Assembly (NCBI GenBank): GCA_018136815.1
Contig: CM030943.1
Location: 2,139,370 to 2,203,369 of the forward strand
Direction of reading: 5' to 3'
DNA length: 64,000 nt
Source: Isochrysis galbana
Lineage: Eukaryota; Haptophyta; Isochrysidales; Isochrysidaceae
The notes beneath the pieces are model-generated. The model searched no databases, had not been told where the DNA came from, and worked only from the letters and a program-made list of their open reading frames with translations. Shown here piece after piece: positions 20,086 through 30,294 of the stretch (position 1 is its first letter; every line of letters begins with the position of its first letter). Position numbers and translations under genes: made by a program.

Positions 20086-21574
20086 ATTCACTAAGTCAAG
20101 ATTGAGGTTTTATCGCGAGATCTTAGGATATGCTACTGGAAATGGGTATATTAGGCAGAATCTAATGAGAAATATGCACATTTTCGACGCCATTCAACAC
20201 ACAGACCCCAAAACGTTTTCGCGCTCGTGCGAAATCGACGTCGACCACAAAAGTGCACCACAGGTCGCGCTGTGCGACGCGCGCCTGCGTTCCCCGGGCA
20301 CGGTTACCCCCGGGCAGGCAGTACAAAACCCTCCGCGGGCGCACCGCGTCGCCTGCGCCCTCCACCTCGCCCCTGCTGGCATCTACTGCCAGCCCCTCGC
20401 GCGTATGCAGTGCGCGGCAGGCCGCGAAGCGTCAAAATGACGGTGCTGCGCATGATGGGCTGCCCCATCACGCGCGGCACCGCCTCAGCATGGTGGGAGC
20501 GGGTGCCTGCTGGCCTCCTGGCCGCGCAGACCCTCGCCAGAGCGGCCACAGGCCGCGTGCGAGGCCACTGGCGAGGCCAGCGACCATCGCTGCGGCCGCC
20601 ATCGCGCGCCGCCGCAGGAGAAAAAGATCAAATTGATTGTAGTTTTGCCAAATTATAACCTTAGTAATTCTAATTTTAGTCTTCATTTCACCAGTCCAAG
20701 ACACATATGAGCACAATACATGACCATCAGCATGCCCAAATGCCAATGTTTCGGTAGCCAACCAGTCTTACCATATGAGACTGTCGAATCATCGAGAGAA
20801 AAGGAGGGGCTGTCTCTCGAAATCGAACGTGAGACGCTCGAAAACACGAGGCTGTCCGTCAATTCAGCACGTCAATGCGAAAACAAAACTACTTTTTGTG
20901 CTCCATGTTGGGATGTTGTGCTATAAAAACGGGAGAACTATTGGCTGGCCCGTGCTTGGCGGGCACGACCTGTGTGTCTCCGAACGTGAATGGCCTTGGA
21001 GGTCATCCGTGTGTACAAAAAATTCCAAAAGTTGGCTCGAGATGAGCGCAAAGCAGCCGGTGTCCAATCGTGATTCACGACACGATTGCCCACAGAAATC
21101 GATCGCAACCATCACGCCTGAAGCTTTCAGGCCGGTGCTTGGCTAGATTACATATTGAATCTACTAGTAGCCAAAAGAACGGGCGGTGTAGAGCTCGAAA
21201 TTCGCCCTTCTGCTGCCCAATTTTCGAGCCCTCCGTGCGGAGAAAAATTCTCCCTTTAGACGTCAAACAAAAAGCTATCAATTCCACAGTACTGTTCGGC
21301 CGCGCGCGTCGCGCCGTCGCAGATCACGCTGCAGGCTAGCTTAAATTACATTTCTAGATTGCTACCAGCCCTATGATGCACGTGAAAATCCGAGGAGCCG
21401 ACGAAAACATAGAGAGAACACCTGCCGCCGATGCTCTGGTTGAGCATTGGCGGCAGGTGTTCTCCCTGCCTCACAGCGTCGAAAGACGAGTCGGGAACCT
21501 GACGCTTGGGGCGGCAGAGGCATTGTAGGTACGGGCCTGGTCGACCTGCGCCAGAGCGGGCGCGATCGGCAGCG
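20086..21574. other. Start of the second contig, no recognised gene
   Basis: Mixed sequence with a GC-rich part (20270-20620) and AT-richer parts. It begins without telomere repeats. An inverted repeat lies at 21415-21470 ('gaacacctgccgcc' and 'ggcggcaggtgttc'). No coding frame is convincing. Confidence 0.4.
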
Positions 21575-22337
21575 TGTTGTATTCAGGCCTCTCGGCGTGA
21601 ATATTTCGGCATGAGCGCGCTCCTTCTTCGTTATATATCGTCTTCTATGTTCGTCGTGGTCACGCAAGGCGTGCCGATTCGGATTCTCCGTGGGCTCCAG
21701 TCCTGGTTCGCCGATTTTCGTCTCGACATTCGAAGATTTGAGTTTTATTTTTACCGTTACGGTAATTGTCCACGCGTTTAAGGTAAGAGATGCAGGTAAC
21801 AGAACTGGCCCCCCCCCTTCTGCAGTTCCCTCCCCTTCTGCAGTTCCCTCCCCCTTCTGCAGTTCCCTCCTCCTTCTGCAGTTCCCCTCTTCCCCTCTCT
21901 CCATTCCCTGATTTTCTTGGGCCAGGCCGGGAAAAATACGTGAATGTGAGGGAGGATTGGGTCAGTATTGTGATTCCCCCCCCTCCGCGCGCCGAGACGG
22001 CGGCCCTTCCCCCCTCCGCGCGCCGAGACGGCGGCCCTTCCCCCCCCCTCCGCAGATTTCCTTCCCCTCCTCCGCCGCTTCCCCCCCCCTCCGCGCGCCG
22101 AGACGGCGGCTCTCTTCCGCGTCCGCGCGTTGAGGCGCCGTCTTCTCTTCCCTCAACCCCCCGCGCGAAAGTCCCCCAGCGCGTCCCTCAGCGTCTCCCA
22201 GTGTCTCTCAGCGCCCCCCCCCTGTCCGTCAGCGATGTCCCGCAGCGCGTCTTGCAGCGTCCTTCAGTGTCCTTCTGCGTCCTTCAGCGCTGTCGCCCCT
22301 GCAGCCTTCGAAGATTGTCGAGGGACGTCTATCCGCG
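21575..22337 (+). repeat. LTR of a second gypsy-like family with leader
   Basis: Begins TGTTGTATTCAGGCC. It shares with the 7544 family the order TGTTGTATTC, a GAATATT block, 'gattcggattc', a 'gccgattt(t)(c/g)gtctcga' block and a CT/GC-rich leader, but it is clearly diverged. Fragments of the same LTR lie inverted at 54460-54520 and 59600-59730. A 'cttctgcagttccctc' unit is tandemly repeated at 21818-21890. Confidence 0.55.
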
Positions 22338-23123
22338 ATGGCGGATCTATCGCCGTCGCCCCACCGTGGCGCCCTTCGCAGCCGCACCTATGTGGGCATT
22401 GCCGGTGCAATGGCGGCCCAGTGGATGCCGGTCTTGCGCCGTTATGCGCGCAAAGCCAAGGCGTCGCGTTCGCTCGACTTCACGGTGGACTGGGCAATTT
22501 CCCAAGCTGCTGCCAGCTTGAGAGAACGCCCTTCGCTCTGCTCGACCGGCTTCGAACTGGCTGAGCCGAGGACGGCTCTGGCTCGCTTCATGGAGGGGAG
22601 AGGCGAAGCAGCTTCTAGCTCTCACCTCACGCCTCCCAGCGGTTCGCTAGTGTCTGATTCGGTTGTCGTGATCCCGGACGTAGGCCCCGTTGCCGATGCG
22701 TCTCGCCTGCTTCATCAGGAGGACTCGGAAACTAACGTATCGCAAGACGGGACCGAGGCGAAAGGAGACCGCTTCACGCCGTGGGAGTGGCCCATAAGGG
22801 ACCGCTCTACAACGCCAGGCCCTCCAAACACGGTGAAGAAGCGCCGCAGCAAGTGGCAGGTCTTCGATCGTGATGTAATTTCGGGGGTCCATCGGTGGCA
22901 GGATGTCACGCCTTCCATCGCCCAAGAAATCGCTGAGCAAGCGGCAGCTGTGGAGCCGTCGGAACCTCCCATCTTGTCTCGACTGGGCTCTCAAGGCATC
23001 AATGCACTATCTCCGAGCGCCTCCTTCACGGCTGGCGACGAAGGAGTGGCCGAACCGACCGGTTCGGTCGTAGCCGAAAGGCCACTTGAAAACGGGGATG
23101 TTGGCTCGAGATGTGAGGTTTAA
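22338..23123 (+). CDS. Uncharacterised ORF downstream of the LTR (gag-like position)
   Basis: A 261-codon frame begins at ATGGCGGATCTATCG. It has a helix-rich N-terminal third (MAAQWMPVLRRYARKAKASRSL onwards) and a more polar, acidic C-terminal half with a KKRRSKWQVFDRDV stretch. It does not resemble a known gag by eye and has no zinc knuckle. Its place directly after an LTR suggests a structural protein of that element or a captured host fragment. The last codons run into the repeat at 23105, which looks inserted, so the true C-terminus may be lost. Confidence 0.35.
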   Translation: MADLSPSPHRGALRSRTYVGIAGAMAAQWMPVLRRYARKAKASRSLDFTVDWAISQAAASLRERPSLCSTGFELAEPRTALARFMEGRGEAASSSHLTPPSGSLVSDSVVVIPDVGPVADASRLLHQEDSETNVSQDGTEAKGDRFTPWEWPIRDRSTTPGPPNTVKKRRSKWQVFDRDVISGVHRWQDVTPSIAQEIAEQAAAVEPSEPPILSRLGSQGINALSPSASFTAGDEGVAEPTGSVVAERPLENGDVGSRCEV

Positions 23124-23515
23124 TTTGCCATCTCCCCTTGGAGATCGGTGTAGGTTCGCTTCCTAGGTGAGGGAATCTTTCCCCTTGATGCAAGTTACAT
23201 GCAAGCCTTGGCCCCTTTGGTGTTTCTTCCCCTTGGTTGCTACTCAGGGTTGTTCGTTAGAAGCGTCTAGAAGGTTCACGCTCAACGGCAAGATTTCCTC
23301 TATCGTGAAGACATCTCGTTGCGATCTGTATCCAAAGTGATCGCCGTGGTCGCGCGACATGACGCTCCCCTTCGGACTCTCCGCTACGTGGGAAGTTACA
23401 ACGGAGACACGCTCCGGCCGTCGCTGCGGAGTCTCTCTCTCTCTCTCGCTCTCTCTCTCCGTCTCTCGCGACGTGTTTGAGTTATCGGTGATTTGGGGTC
23501 GCGGTTGCTTGATAA
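23105..23515 (+). repeat. Dispersed LTR-like repeat (plus copy; uninterrupted version)
   Basis: The block matches, inverted, 40508-40622 plus 41114-41430, for example 'aatttgccatctccccttgg', 'gcaagttacatgcaagcc' and 'gagttatcggtgatttgggg'. This copy has no insertion and so shows the empty site of the MITE at 40623-41113. It carries a CT-repeat at 23430-23460. Confidence 0.75.
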
Positions 23516-23840
23516 TTTGCTTTGTTTGGGTGAATGATTCCGGTGTGTTCGTGAGTCGGTGTAACCTGTTGTTCTCAGCCTCGTTGTCCGTCGTTGTTCG
23601 CTGCGTCGCTGCACTCAAGCAGCCTAGGCTCCCTCCCTGAGGGAAGAGTTCTTTGTAGGTCTAACAATCTCTTAAAACCCAACACACTAGGGCCGCTAGG
23701 AGCGCCTCGCCGCCCCACAGCCCTTCGTTCGTCGTTCGTTCCCCGTCCAGACACCCAAATGGGGTTGCCCGACCCAGTCCAGAATTTCATTCACCCAACT
23801 CCCGGTGGGGAGGAGGGCCAAAGCGCCGCGCTAGCCGCCG

Positions 23841-24875
23841 GTGCTGCTCGCGACGGAGTGGCTCAGAGCCCTCCGGCACCGCTCGACTCGACATACTCGT
23901 TATATCGTCGATTCCGCCCTCGCCGTCAACAAGACTCTCGCCGACACGGGAGCCGGCCCCTCGGTTGTGACCACCGAGTTGTTGGCCGCATTGCCCCGCG
24001 ACGCTTGCGTCTTGATCGAACACGCTTCGGACCGACCTGCCGTTGTCGGACCGGATGGTAACCCCCTTCGAACTCGCGGCTACGCTACGTTGGTTTTCTC
24101 CCTCTCCGGTGTCGAATTTCGGCACCGCTTTCTCGTCGTCGAAGGCGCGCCTATGCTTCTCCTGGGAAACGATTTCCTGGAAGCATACGCCGCCTGTATC
24201 GAGCTGTCGCCTGATGCGAAACGTGATGGCCGCTTGACCCTTGTGGTCAACAATCGTCGCGTTCCATCCCTCATATCTACTCGCCCTCGTATCTCTTCGG
24301 CACCGCTAGTCGCTATGATCTCCGCCGACTCGCCTCAGGCGGATGACTCGCCGCTCGTCCCCATCGCGGACGATCTCTCATCCTGCCAGGCTCACGGCGA
24401 GTCGCCGCCGGCGATGCCGTCTTCGATTCCATTGCCGCCCCTCGATCCCGAGCTCGAGCCGCCCCCTCGTTTCGACTTCACACGCAGTCCTCCCTCGTCT
24501 CCTTCCCCCTCGTTCGCCGCCGTTGAGGTTGAGCCACTCTTCGCAAATGGATCCACGTCGGCCGCCGCGTTGAAGGAGTTCGCCCTGTACACCAGGCAGC
24601 CTATCACTATCCCTTCGCGATCGAGGGGTACGTTCTCCGTTCGCCTGCCTTTGGAGGTCATCGAGAACTACCCCGACTCCGCCATTCTCGTCGACCGTCT
24701 ACCGCCCCGTGACGGCCTCGATTCTCCTCCGATGGTCGCCACCAGCGTCGAAACCCCCACCCCGGAGGGGGAGGTGTTGGTCACCGTCTGGAACCTGGCG
24801 CCACGTCCGGGGCTGCGAAGAACCACGTGCCAGGCTTCAACGCGCGCTCAGGAATTGGCTGGGCACGGAGTATAA
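23841..24875 (+). CDS. Retropepsin-like aspartic protease / start of pol of an LTR element
   Basis: The frame contains the retroviral-type aspartic protease signature LADTGAGPSVV at about residues 33-43 (catalytic Asp about 35). About 70 residues later comes the matching hydrophobic-glycine block MLLLGNDFLEAY. Retropepsins act as homodimers to cut the Gag-Pol precursor. Downstream is a proline-rich linker and a region with AALKEFALYTRQPITIP and GTFSVRLPLE that could lead towards reverse transcriptase, but no RT motif follows before the stop. The first codons overlap a different frame starting near 23760 (MGLPDPVQNF), so a frameshift may separate an upstream part. The copy is cut by GA-repeats at 24985. 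Confidence 0.7.
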   Translation: MLLATEWLRALRHRSTRHTRYIVDSALAVNKTLADTGAGPSVVTTELLAALPRDACVLIEHASDRPAVVGPDGNPLRTRGYATLVFSLSGVEFRHRFLVVEGAPMLLLGNDFLEAYAACIELSPDAKRDGRLTLVVNNRRVPSLISTRPRISSAPLVAMISADSPQADDSPLVPIADDLSSCQAHGESPPAMPSSIPLPPLDPELEPPPRFDFTRSPPSSPSPSFAAVEVEPLFANGSTSAAALKEFALYTRQPITIPSRSRGTFSVRLPLEVIENYPDSAILVDRLPPRDGLDSPPMVATSVETPTPEGEVLVTVWNLAPRPGLRRTTCQASTRAQELAGHGV

Positions 24876-24983
24876 AGGAAAACCAAAAAAGAACCTGAGT
24901 TTTGGAACGGAGGTAGTATCATATATGATGTCTCAGTATTAGTTGCTCTAGCCCTCTCCACGATCCCCTTCCCCAACTTGGGG

Positions 24984-24984
<1 letters not shown>

Positions 24985-25029
<45 letters not shown>

Positions 25030-25098
25030 GAGAGAGGGAGAGAGAGAGAGAGAGAGGGAGAGAGAGAGAGAGAGAGGGAGAGAGAGAGAGAGAGAGGG

Positions 25099-25183
<85 letters not shown>

Positions 25184-25209
25184 GAGAGAGAGGGAGAGAG
25201 AGAGAGAGA

Positions 25210-25282
<73 letters not shown>
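24985..25282. repeat. (GA)n microsatellite
   Basis: Almost pure GA dinucleotide repeat, broken only by regularly spaced GGGA units. Long Arg-Glu or Leu-Ser frames here are artefacts. Confidence 0.95.
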
Positions 25283-25284
<2 letters not shown>

Positions 25285-25328
25285 GTCGAAGTTGGCGGAG
25301 AGGCCGAGTCCCCCCCCCCCCCCCCGGG

Positions 25329-25453
25329 AAGTTGGGAGAGAGAGAGAGAAGTTGGGAGAGAGAGAGAGAAGTTGGGAGAGAGAGAGAGAAGTTGGGAGAG
25401 AGAGAGAGAAGTTGGGAGAGAGAGAGAGAAGTTGGGAGAGAGAGAGAGAAGTT

Positions 25454-25470
<17 letters not shown>
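25329..25470. repeat. 20-bp minisatellite
   Basis: About seven exact tandem copies of a 20-bp unit, GTTGGG followed by GA repeats and AA. It is bounded on the left by a C-run and the sequence 'gtcgaagttggcgga', a variant of which ends the array at 25505. Confidence 0.9.
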
Positions 25471-25506
<36 letters not shown>

Positions 25507-26141
25507 CGAAGTTGGGGGAGTCCCCCCCCCCCCGCCCTCTCTCTCTCTCCCGCTGGACCCCTCGAGACTCTCTCCACGATCTCCCCCCCCCCTCCCCCCC
25601 CCCTCCCCCCCCGCGCGCCCCCCTGCCGAGTCTGGAGCCGCGCAGCCTGGCGCGCGGGGGGGGGGGGGGGGGGAGGGGAGCGGGGGGAGAGAGGGGGGGG
25701 GGGGGGGAAGCGGAAGGGGGAGGCGGGGGGGGGGGGGGCGAGGGCCCGTCCCGCCTCCGCTCACCACCACCACCATCCCCCACGACCACCCCGCCGTCAC
25801 GTGAATCTCACCCCCGATTAAGAGAAAAGAAGCACCGGCGGCGGCCTCGCGGCACACGGGCGACCCTCCCTCTCCTGTCCCCCCTACTACTCTCTCTCCC
25901 CGCCTCCCCTCGCGAGAGGAGACATTCCCGCCCCACCGACCACCGAGGCTCCACGCTCAGTCTCTAACGTATCCACGGCGGCCCTTCCTTTTCACCCTCA
26001 AGGCACCTCGGGTGCACCATTCCACCGCATCCTCCCTCGGTCCGAGGTTGGATCCTTCACCTACCCAAGGCGATTTCTGCTCCCAGCGCGAGGTGCTCCA
26101 TCCCGAGGCTGGAGCCCGCCCACGCTTACTCTCTCGATTGG
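25471..26141. other. Low-complexity tract and 5' flank of the transporter gene
   Basis: GA-repeat, long C- and G-runs (25525-25745), then more ordinary sequence from 25750 to the start codon at 26142. The part 25900-26140 is the likely promoter and leader. I see no clear core promoter motif. Confidence 0.5.
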
Positions 26142-27481
26142 ATGGCGTCCCTCACCTTCTCCCCGCTGCAGGCGGCCATGGGCGGCGCGTTCCTCGGAAC
26201 GGCGTCGGGTCTGCTGATGCTCTTCTCGGGCAAGATTGCGGGTAACTCGGGCGCCCTCAAGAGTCTCGTTCTCGGCGAGTTTGACGGTGAGAGAGAGAGA
26301 GAGAGGGACGAGAGGGACGAGAGAGGGAGAGGGACGAGGGAGACAGAGTGGGAGGGGCTGTGGGGGAGGGGAGGGGTTCCAGTGGGAGGGGAAGGACGAA
26401 GAAGGAAGGGCGAGGGGGCGGCGGGGGGCACGAAGGCCGACGTGCATGTGGAGAGTCGTGTTCCGTTTCGAAAGCGTCCGTGCGCATCTGGACCCCCACA
26501 CCTGGAGCACCGTCGGCGAGGGGTGGCCCTTTGTGGAGCATGCCGATCCCCGCTCCCCGCCGGTGCTTTTGCTGATCCCTACCAACGCGTTTCTCACGAA
26601 TCCACCCTCGCTCGTGCGCAGTCTCCAAGACCGCCTTCCTTGGCGGCCTTCTCGCGGCCGGAGCCTTCTTCGTGCGTGTCATGCCCTCAGCGTTTGAGGC
26701 GGCTCCGGCGCCGTCGCTCGGCCTCTTCGCTGGCGGCGTCGCCACCGGCCTCGGCACCGCGCTTGCCAATGGCTGCACCTCGGGACACGGGCTCTGTGGC
26801 TGCGCTCGCCTCTCGCCGCGCTCCTTCGTCGCGGTTCCCATCTTCATGTTCTTTGCCGCCTTCACAACCAACGTCCGCGCGGGCACCTTCAAGCTGGGCG
26901 AGTTTGCGCCGCTCACGCAGCCCGCAGAAGGCTCGGTCTCCCTCGCTGCCATGCTCGCTGCTGTCTTCCTCGCGACGCTCCCGCTCGTCTTCATGCTCAC
27001 CACTAAGGGCTCGCACGCCCGCGAAGCCGCCGTAGGAGCTTGGGTGGGCCTCTCCTTCGGCACGGGCCTCTCCCTCGGCGGGATGAGCAAGGCTTCAGTC
27101 GTGACCTCCGCCTTCTCACTGTCCACACCCAACCTCACGCTGTGGGTCCTCTTCTTCTCCGGGCTCACGGCCACCTTCCTCATCTACCGCGTAGCCGAGC
27201 ACTACATGAAGGTGCCGCAGGCGATCGCGCCATCGGGGGGGAGGATCGATGCGCGGCTGTTGGTTGGCTCGGCCATCTTTGGCATCGGCTGGGGCGCCAC
27301 GGGATTTTGCCCCGGCCCGCTCCTCGTCAACCTCGGAGCGACTCCTTTGGAACCAACCATTCTGCTGACACTTGCGGGCATCGTCACCGGTATTCTCTCA
27401 TCCAATTTGTACGGTCAGGCGCTCGACACAATTATGAACATGGCCACTGGTCAAAAGTCGCAAGGGGCTGTGAAGTGTTAG
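26142..27481 (+). CDS. YeeE/YedE-family sulfur (thiosulfate-type) transporter, 2 exons
   Basis: A polytopic membrane protein of 334 residues. Family members such as the bacterial thiosulfate importer TsuA pass sulfur compounds through the membrane using conserved cysteines. Exon 1 is 26142-26286 (MASLTFSPLQAAMGGAFLG). The intron 26287-26621 has a GTGAGA donor and GA-rich start, and exon 2 is 26622-27481 (split codon, Val-Ser-Lys-Thr). The first motif, NGCTSGHGLCGCARLSPRS, gives cysteines near residues 100, 107 and 109. The second, GWGATGFCPGP, has its cysteine near residue 278. Between them are several hydrophobic segments. The start is the first ATG and the N-terminus resembles the family. 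There is no obvious plastid leader, so the membrane is unknown. In eukaryotes this mostly prokaryotic family suggests ancient transfer, which is inference. Confidence 0.88.
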
Positions 27482-28360
27482 GTGACCTCGCGCTGATGGC
27501 GGCCCTGGCGATGCCGCCCGGGTCCCGTGTGTTTGTATACAACTTTCCGCGCAGATGTTCGTACGCCAGCCCCCGCACATTGCTCGACCACCTCTATGAT
27601 GGTGCCTTGCTGTGGTTGTAGCTTGGAAAGCATCCAGCTTGTGCCTTTGGTCTGGTGCCGGCGAGGCTATGTGTAGCGCTCCTGTCTTACTTGCTGTGGT
27701 ATGCTTCAGTCCAAGCCTCCTTGATGTGCTTAGCTCCGGCGCTACGACTAATGTCGATAACAAGTGTCACCGGCGCAGCTTTCACTCTGTGTGATCTGAG
27801 TGGTTGTCATTCCTCTCGTGTTCTACTCACGGTGATCTCGTCTTCTACTCATTGTGATCTCGTCTTCTACTCATGGCGAGAATGGGTTCCACACAAAGGC
27901 GCGTGCCACCTGTGGAATGTTGCTGTGACTGTGGCTGTTGTGGGCAGGTGAAGCGACCATTACTCAGCGATTAGAACGAGCCTCAGCCGGAGATCATAAA
28001 CCCCAGCCGGAGACCATAAACAGCTACATTGTCATTGCCAAAGTTGCATTTGTCAATGCGATTGTTAATTGTCTAGGAACAAGTAATGGCACACACACTC
28101 ACTCTCATAAACATAGGGGATAGGCTACTACAGCTGTTGCTCATTGTGTGGAGCTGTGGCTGTGGTGCGACTGGGTGTGAGTGGAGGATGAACTGTAACA
28201 TGAGATGTAGGGCCCGACTGGAGCATGGGGGGTGAACAATGGGGAGCCGGGGAAGCGTGCGGGGACGGGGCCGAAGACATGGGCGCACACTCAGTCATCA
28301 CGGGGCGCAGCAGCACGAGAACGGGGACGGAGGACGGACGAGGAGGCACAGGGAGCGCTC
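27482..28360. other. 3' flank and spacer, no recognised gene
   Basis: Nothing coding is recognised. A short direct duplication 'ttctactcatggtgatctcg'-like occurs twice at 27820-27880, and 'ccggagatcataaaccccag' and 'ccggagaccataaacag' lie in tandem at about 27987-28022. Confidence 0.4.
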
Positions 28361-28368
28361 GAGCGGTG

Positions 28369-29888
28369 TAGGGGTAGGCCAAAATATCCGGATATGTGAA
28401 TTGGATATTTGGGTGGGTTTTTGCCCAACTGGATATTTTTGGATATTTTTGGATATCTGCTGGATATTTGGGTGGCTCAAGCGGGAGAGGCGCGTGCCCC
28501 ATGAGCCAGCATGAGCGGGCAACGGTGGGGGAGGGGGGGAGGGCACCCAACATATATAGTAACAACGTGTTACTATAGTATTTGCTGCAGAGCTGAGGAT
28601 TGGAAAGCGCGAGGCGCGAGGCGCGAGTCATGCAAGGTGAGCCCAGGCCTTGCTCTTGCCTGCGCGCACGCCCTCTTCTTCTCAGCCGCCGCGCCCGCCT
28701 TTCCCTTGTTTGTGTGTAGGAGTGGGAACGGCTCTGCGCGACGCTGCACGACGCTCTTCGTTGCGCCGGCGTCGCGGTAACGTTGTTGACGACATGGACG
28801 AGGAGGCACTCGCGCTTGAGGAACTCTCTAAGGTTACGTGTTTCGCTCACATCCTTAATGTCGGGGAGGAGCTCAAGAAAGAAAGAGCTTCCCGTGTATC
28901 TGTATCTGATTGCATGCCGGGGCACTGAGATCGACCATGCCGATGTGCCGTCTTTCACCAAATACGTGCTATCATGGTGGGCATCGCACCATACCAAGTT
29001 TCCAACTTGGGCGATTGCTGCAAGGATTGCCCTTTTTCTCAGCCCCAACTCTGCCGCGTCTGAGCGTATGTTCAGTTTGTTGCAATGCATGTTTGTTTGG
29101 TGCGCAGATCGTGCTAATTCGTTGGCTGAGAGGGTGCAACTCGAAGTTCCCTTTTTTGTCACACCCTCCCGGCTATTTAGGTATATAATTTCTACTGACC
29201 CCTAACGTCGCCCCTAACTCGGGGGTTGACCGCGCGCGGCACTTTTTCTCACATATGCTCTCTTAAGGACAGCGTACTACTGGGCGAGAGGCATGATAAA
29301 ATTCGGAAAGCCTGAAGACGCTCTCTCAGTAGGCAAACCCCGCACCTAAGCGCCCAACGGCCGGACACGCACGCTCAGTTCTACATGCGGTATTACCATG
29401 TGAAACCTGCACGTTTGTACTTTAACAAGGGGGTCCTTTAAGTAGAACTTATACCGTTCACATGGGGGGCACTTGCGAAAAAAACAACCAAACCTGAGGT
29501 TGCACCCTCTTGATCAGGTGGAAGCGTCGGTGATGTTGCGATTGACAATCGCAAGAAGCGCAAGGGCGCGTGTGCGTGAGAAGTATGTATGTCGTATGTC
29601 GTATGGTGATTGTGAGCCCGCCACCCACTATACTAATTGAATGCATGTGACATACGACACACATCATTCATAGAGCGATGTGTGGGGCCACAAAGCATAT
29701 ACCCCCATACCCCATACCCCCTCCCCATCACGCCGCCGAGCTTGCTTGCGGGTCTCGGCGATCGGCGAATATCCAATCGATATCCATTGGATATTTTGCT
29801 GGATATTTGGGCGAGTAGCCCGGATATAAACTGGATATCCCAAATGGATATTTGGGTAGATTTTACTGGATATTTTGGCCTACCCCTA
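28369..29888 (+). mobile_element. hAT transposon with perfect terminal inverted repeats and 8-bp target duplication
   Basis: The element starts TAGGGGTAGGCCAAAATA and ends with its exact reverse complement; the terminal match is 21 bp long. It is flanked on both sides by GAGCGGTG (28361-28368 and 29889-29896), the 8-bp duplication expected of hAT transposases. Within about 130 bp of each end are several copies of the motif GGATATTTGGG or GGATATTTTT, in opposite orientation at the two ends, like subterminal transposase sites. The interior keeps only the C-terminal part of a transposase, so the element is a deletion derivative. The 1.52-kb length is short for an autonomous hAT. Confidence 0.92.
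28722..29205 (+). pseudogene. hAT transposase C-terminal (dimerisation) remnant
   Basis: The frame ending at 29205 has WWASHHTKFPTWAIAARIAL followed by SPNSAASERMFSLLQ. This is the diagnostic hAT dimerisation block (W...FP.L...A...L..P.SSA.SER.FS). The catalytic DDE region is absent. An upstream exon-like start after a possible 'gtgtgtag' acceptor at 28720 reads EWERLCATLHDALRCAG. The frame is open to the stop, so the copy may be fairly young, but it cannot encode a working enzyme. Confidence 0.8.
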
Positions 29889-29896
29889 GAGCGGTG

Positions 29897-30294
29897 GCGC
29901 AAAGCGTAGTCAAGACACGGAGGGAAAACGTCACGCGCAGGGGGGGAGGGAATCGCGCGGGAAAGAACTAGACAAAAGGGGGCCGGAAACTCAAGGAAGC
30001 ACTCGGGGAGAGACGGGAGGGGAGAGAGGGGGGAGGGCTTCCGCGGGGGAGCCGGGAAGAGGAGAGGAGAAGGGAGGGGGGGCGGACCGATACGGGACGA
30101 TACGGGAAGAAGGGAGCTGGGGCGCGGCGACGGAGAGGGAGTCGCGCGGGAAGACCTAAAAATGGAACGTACGAGGGGGAAGTGTACCCTCTACCCGCGA
30201 CACCCCCCCCGATGCGAGAGCCGGTGTCGGGGCGGCGCGCGCATCGCAGAAGGCGGGGAGAGGGGAGACGCGACCGAATGATTCAGGCGGAGGC
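29897..30294. other. G-rich spacer, no recognised gene
   Basis: Purine-rich sequence with repeated 'cgggaagaa'-type and 'gatacggga' units. Nothing coding. Confidence 0.4.

Noticed and set aside
24848-25967. Long Ser-Leu and Arg-Glu frames on both strands
   Set aside because: Translations of (GA)n/(CT)n tracts; the same applies at 5700-6800, 43000-43230, 44700-46400, 57500-58360, 59166-60570 and 60924-61600.
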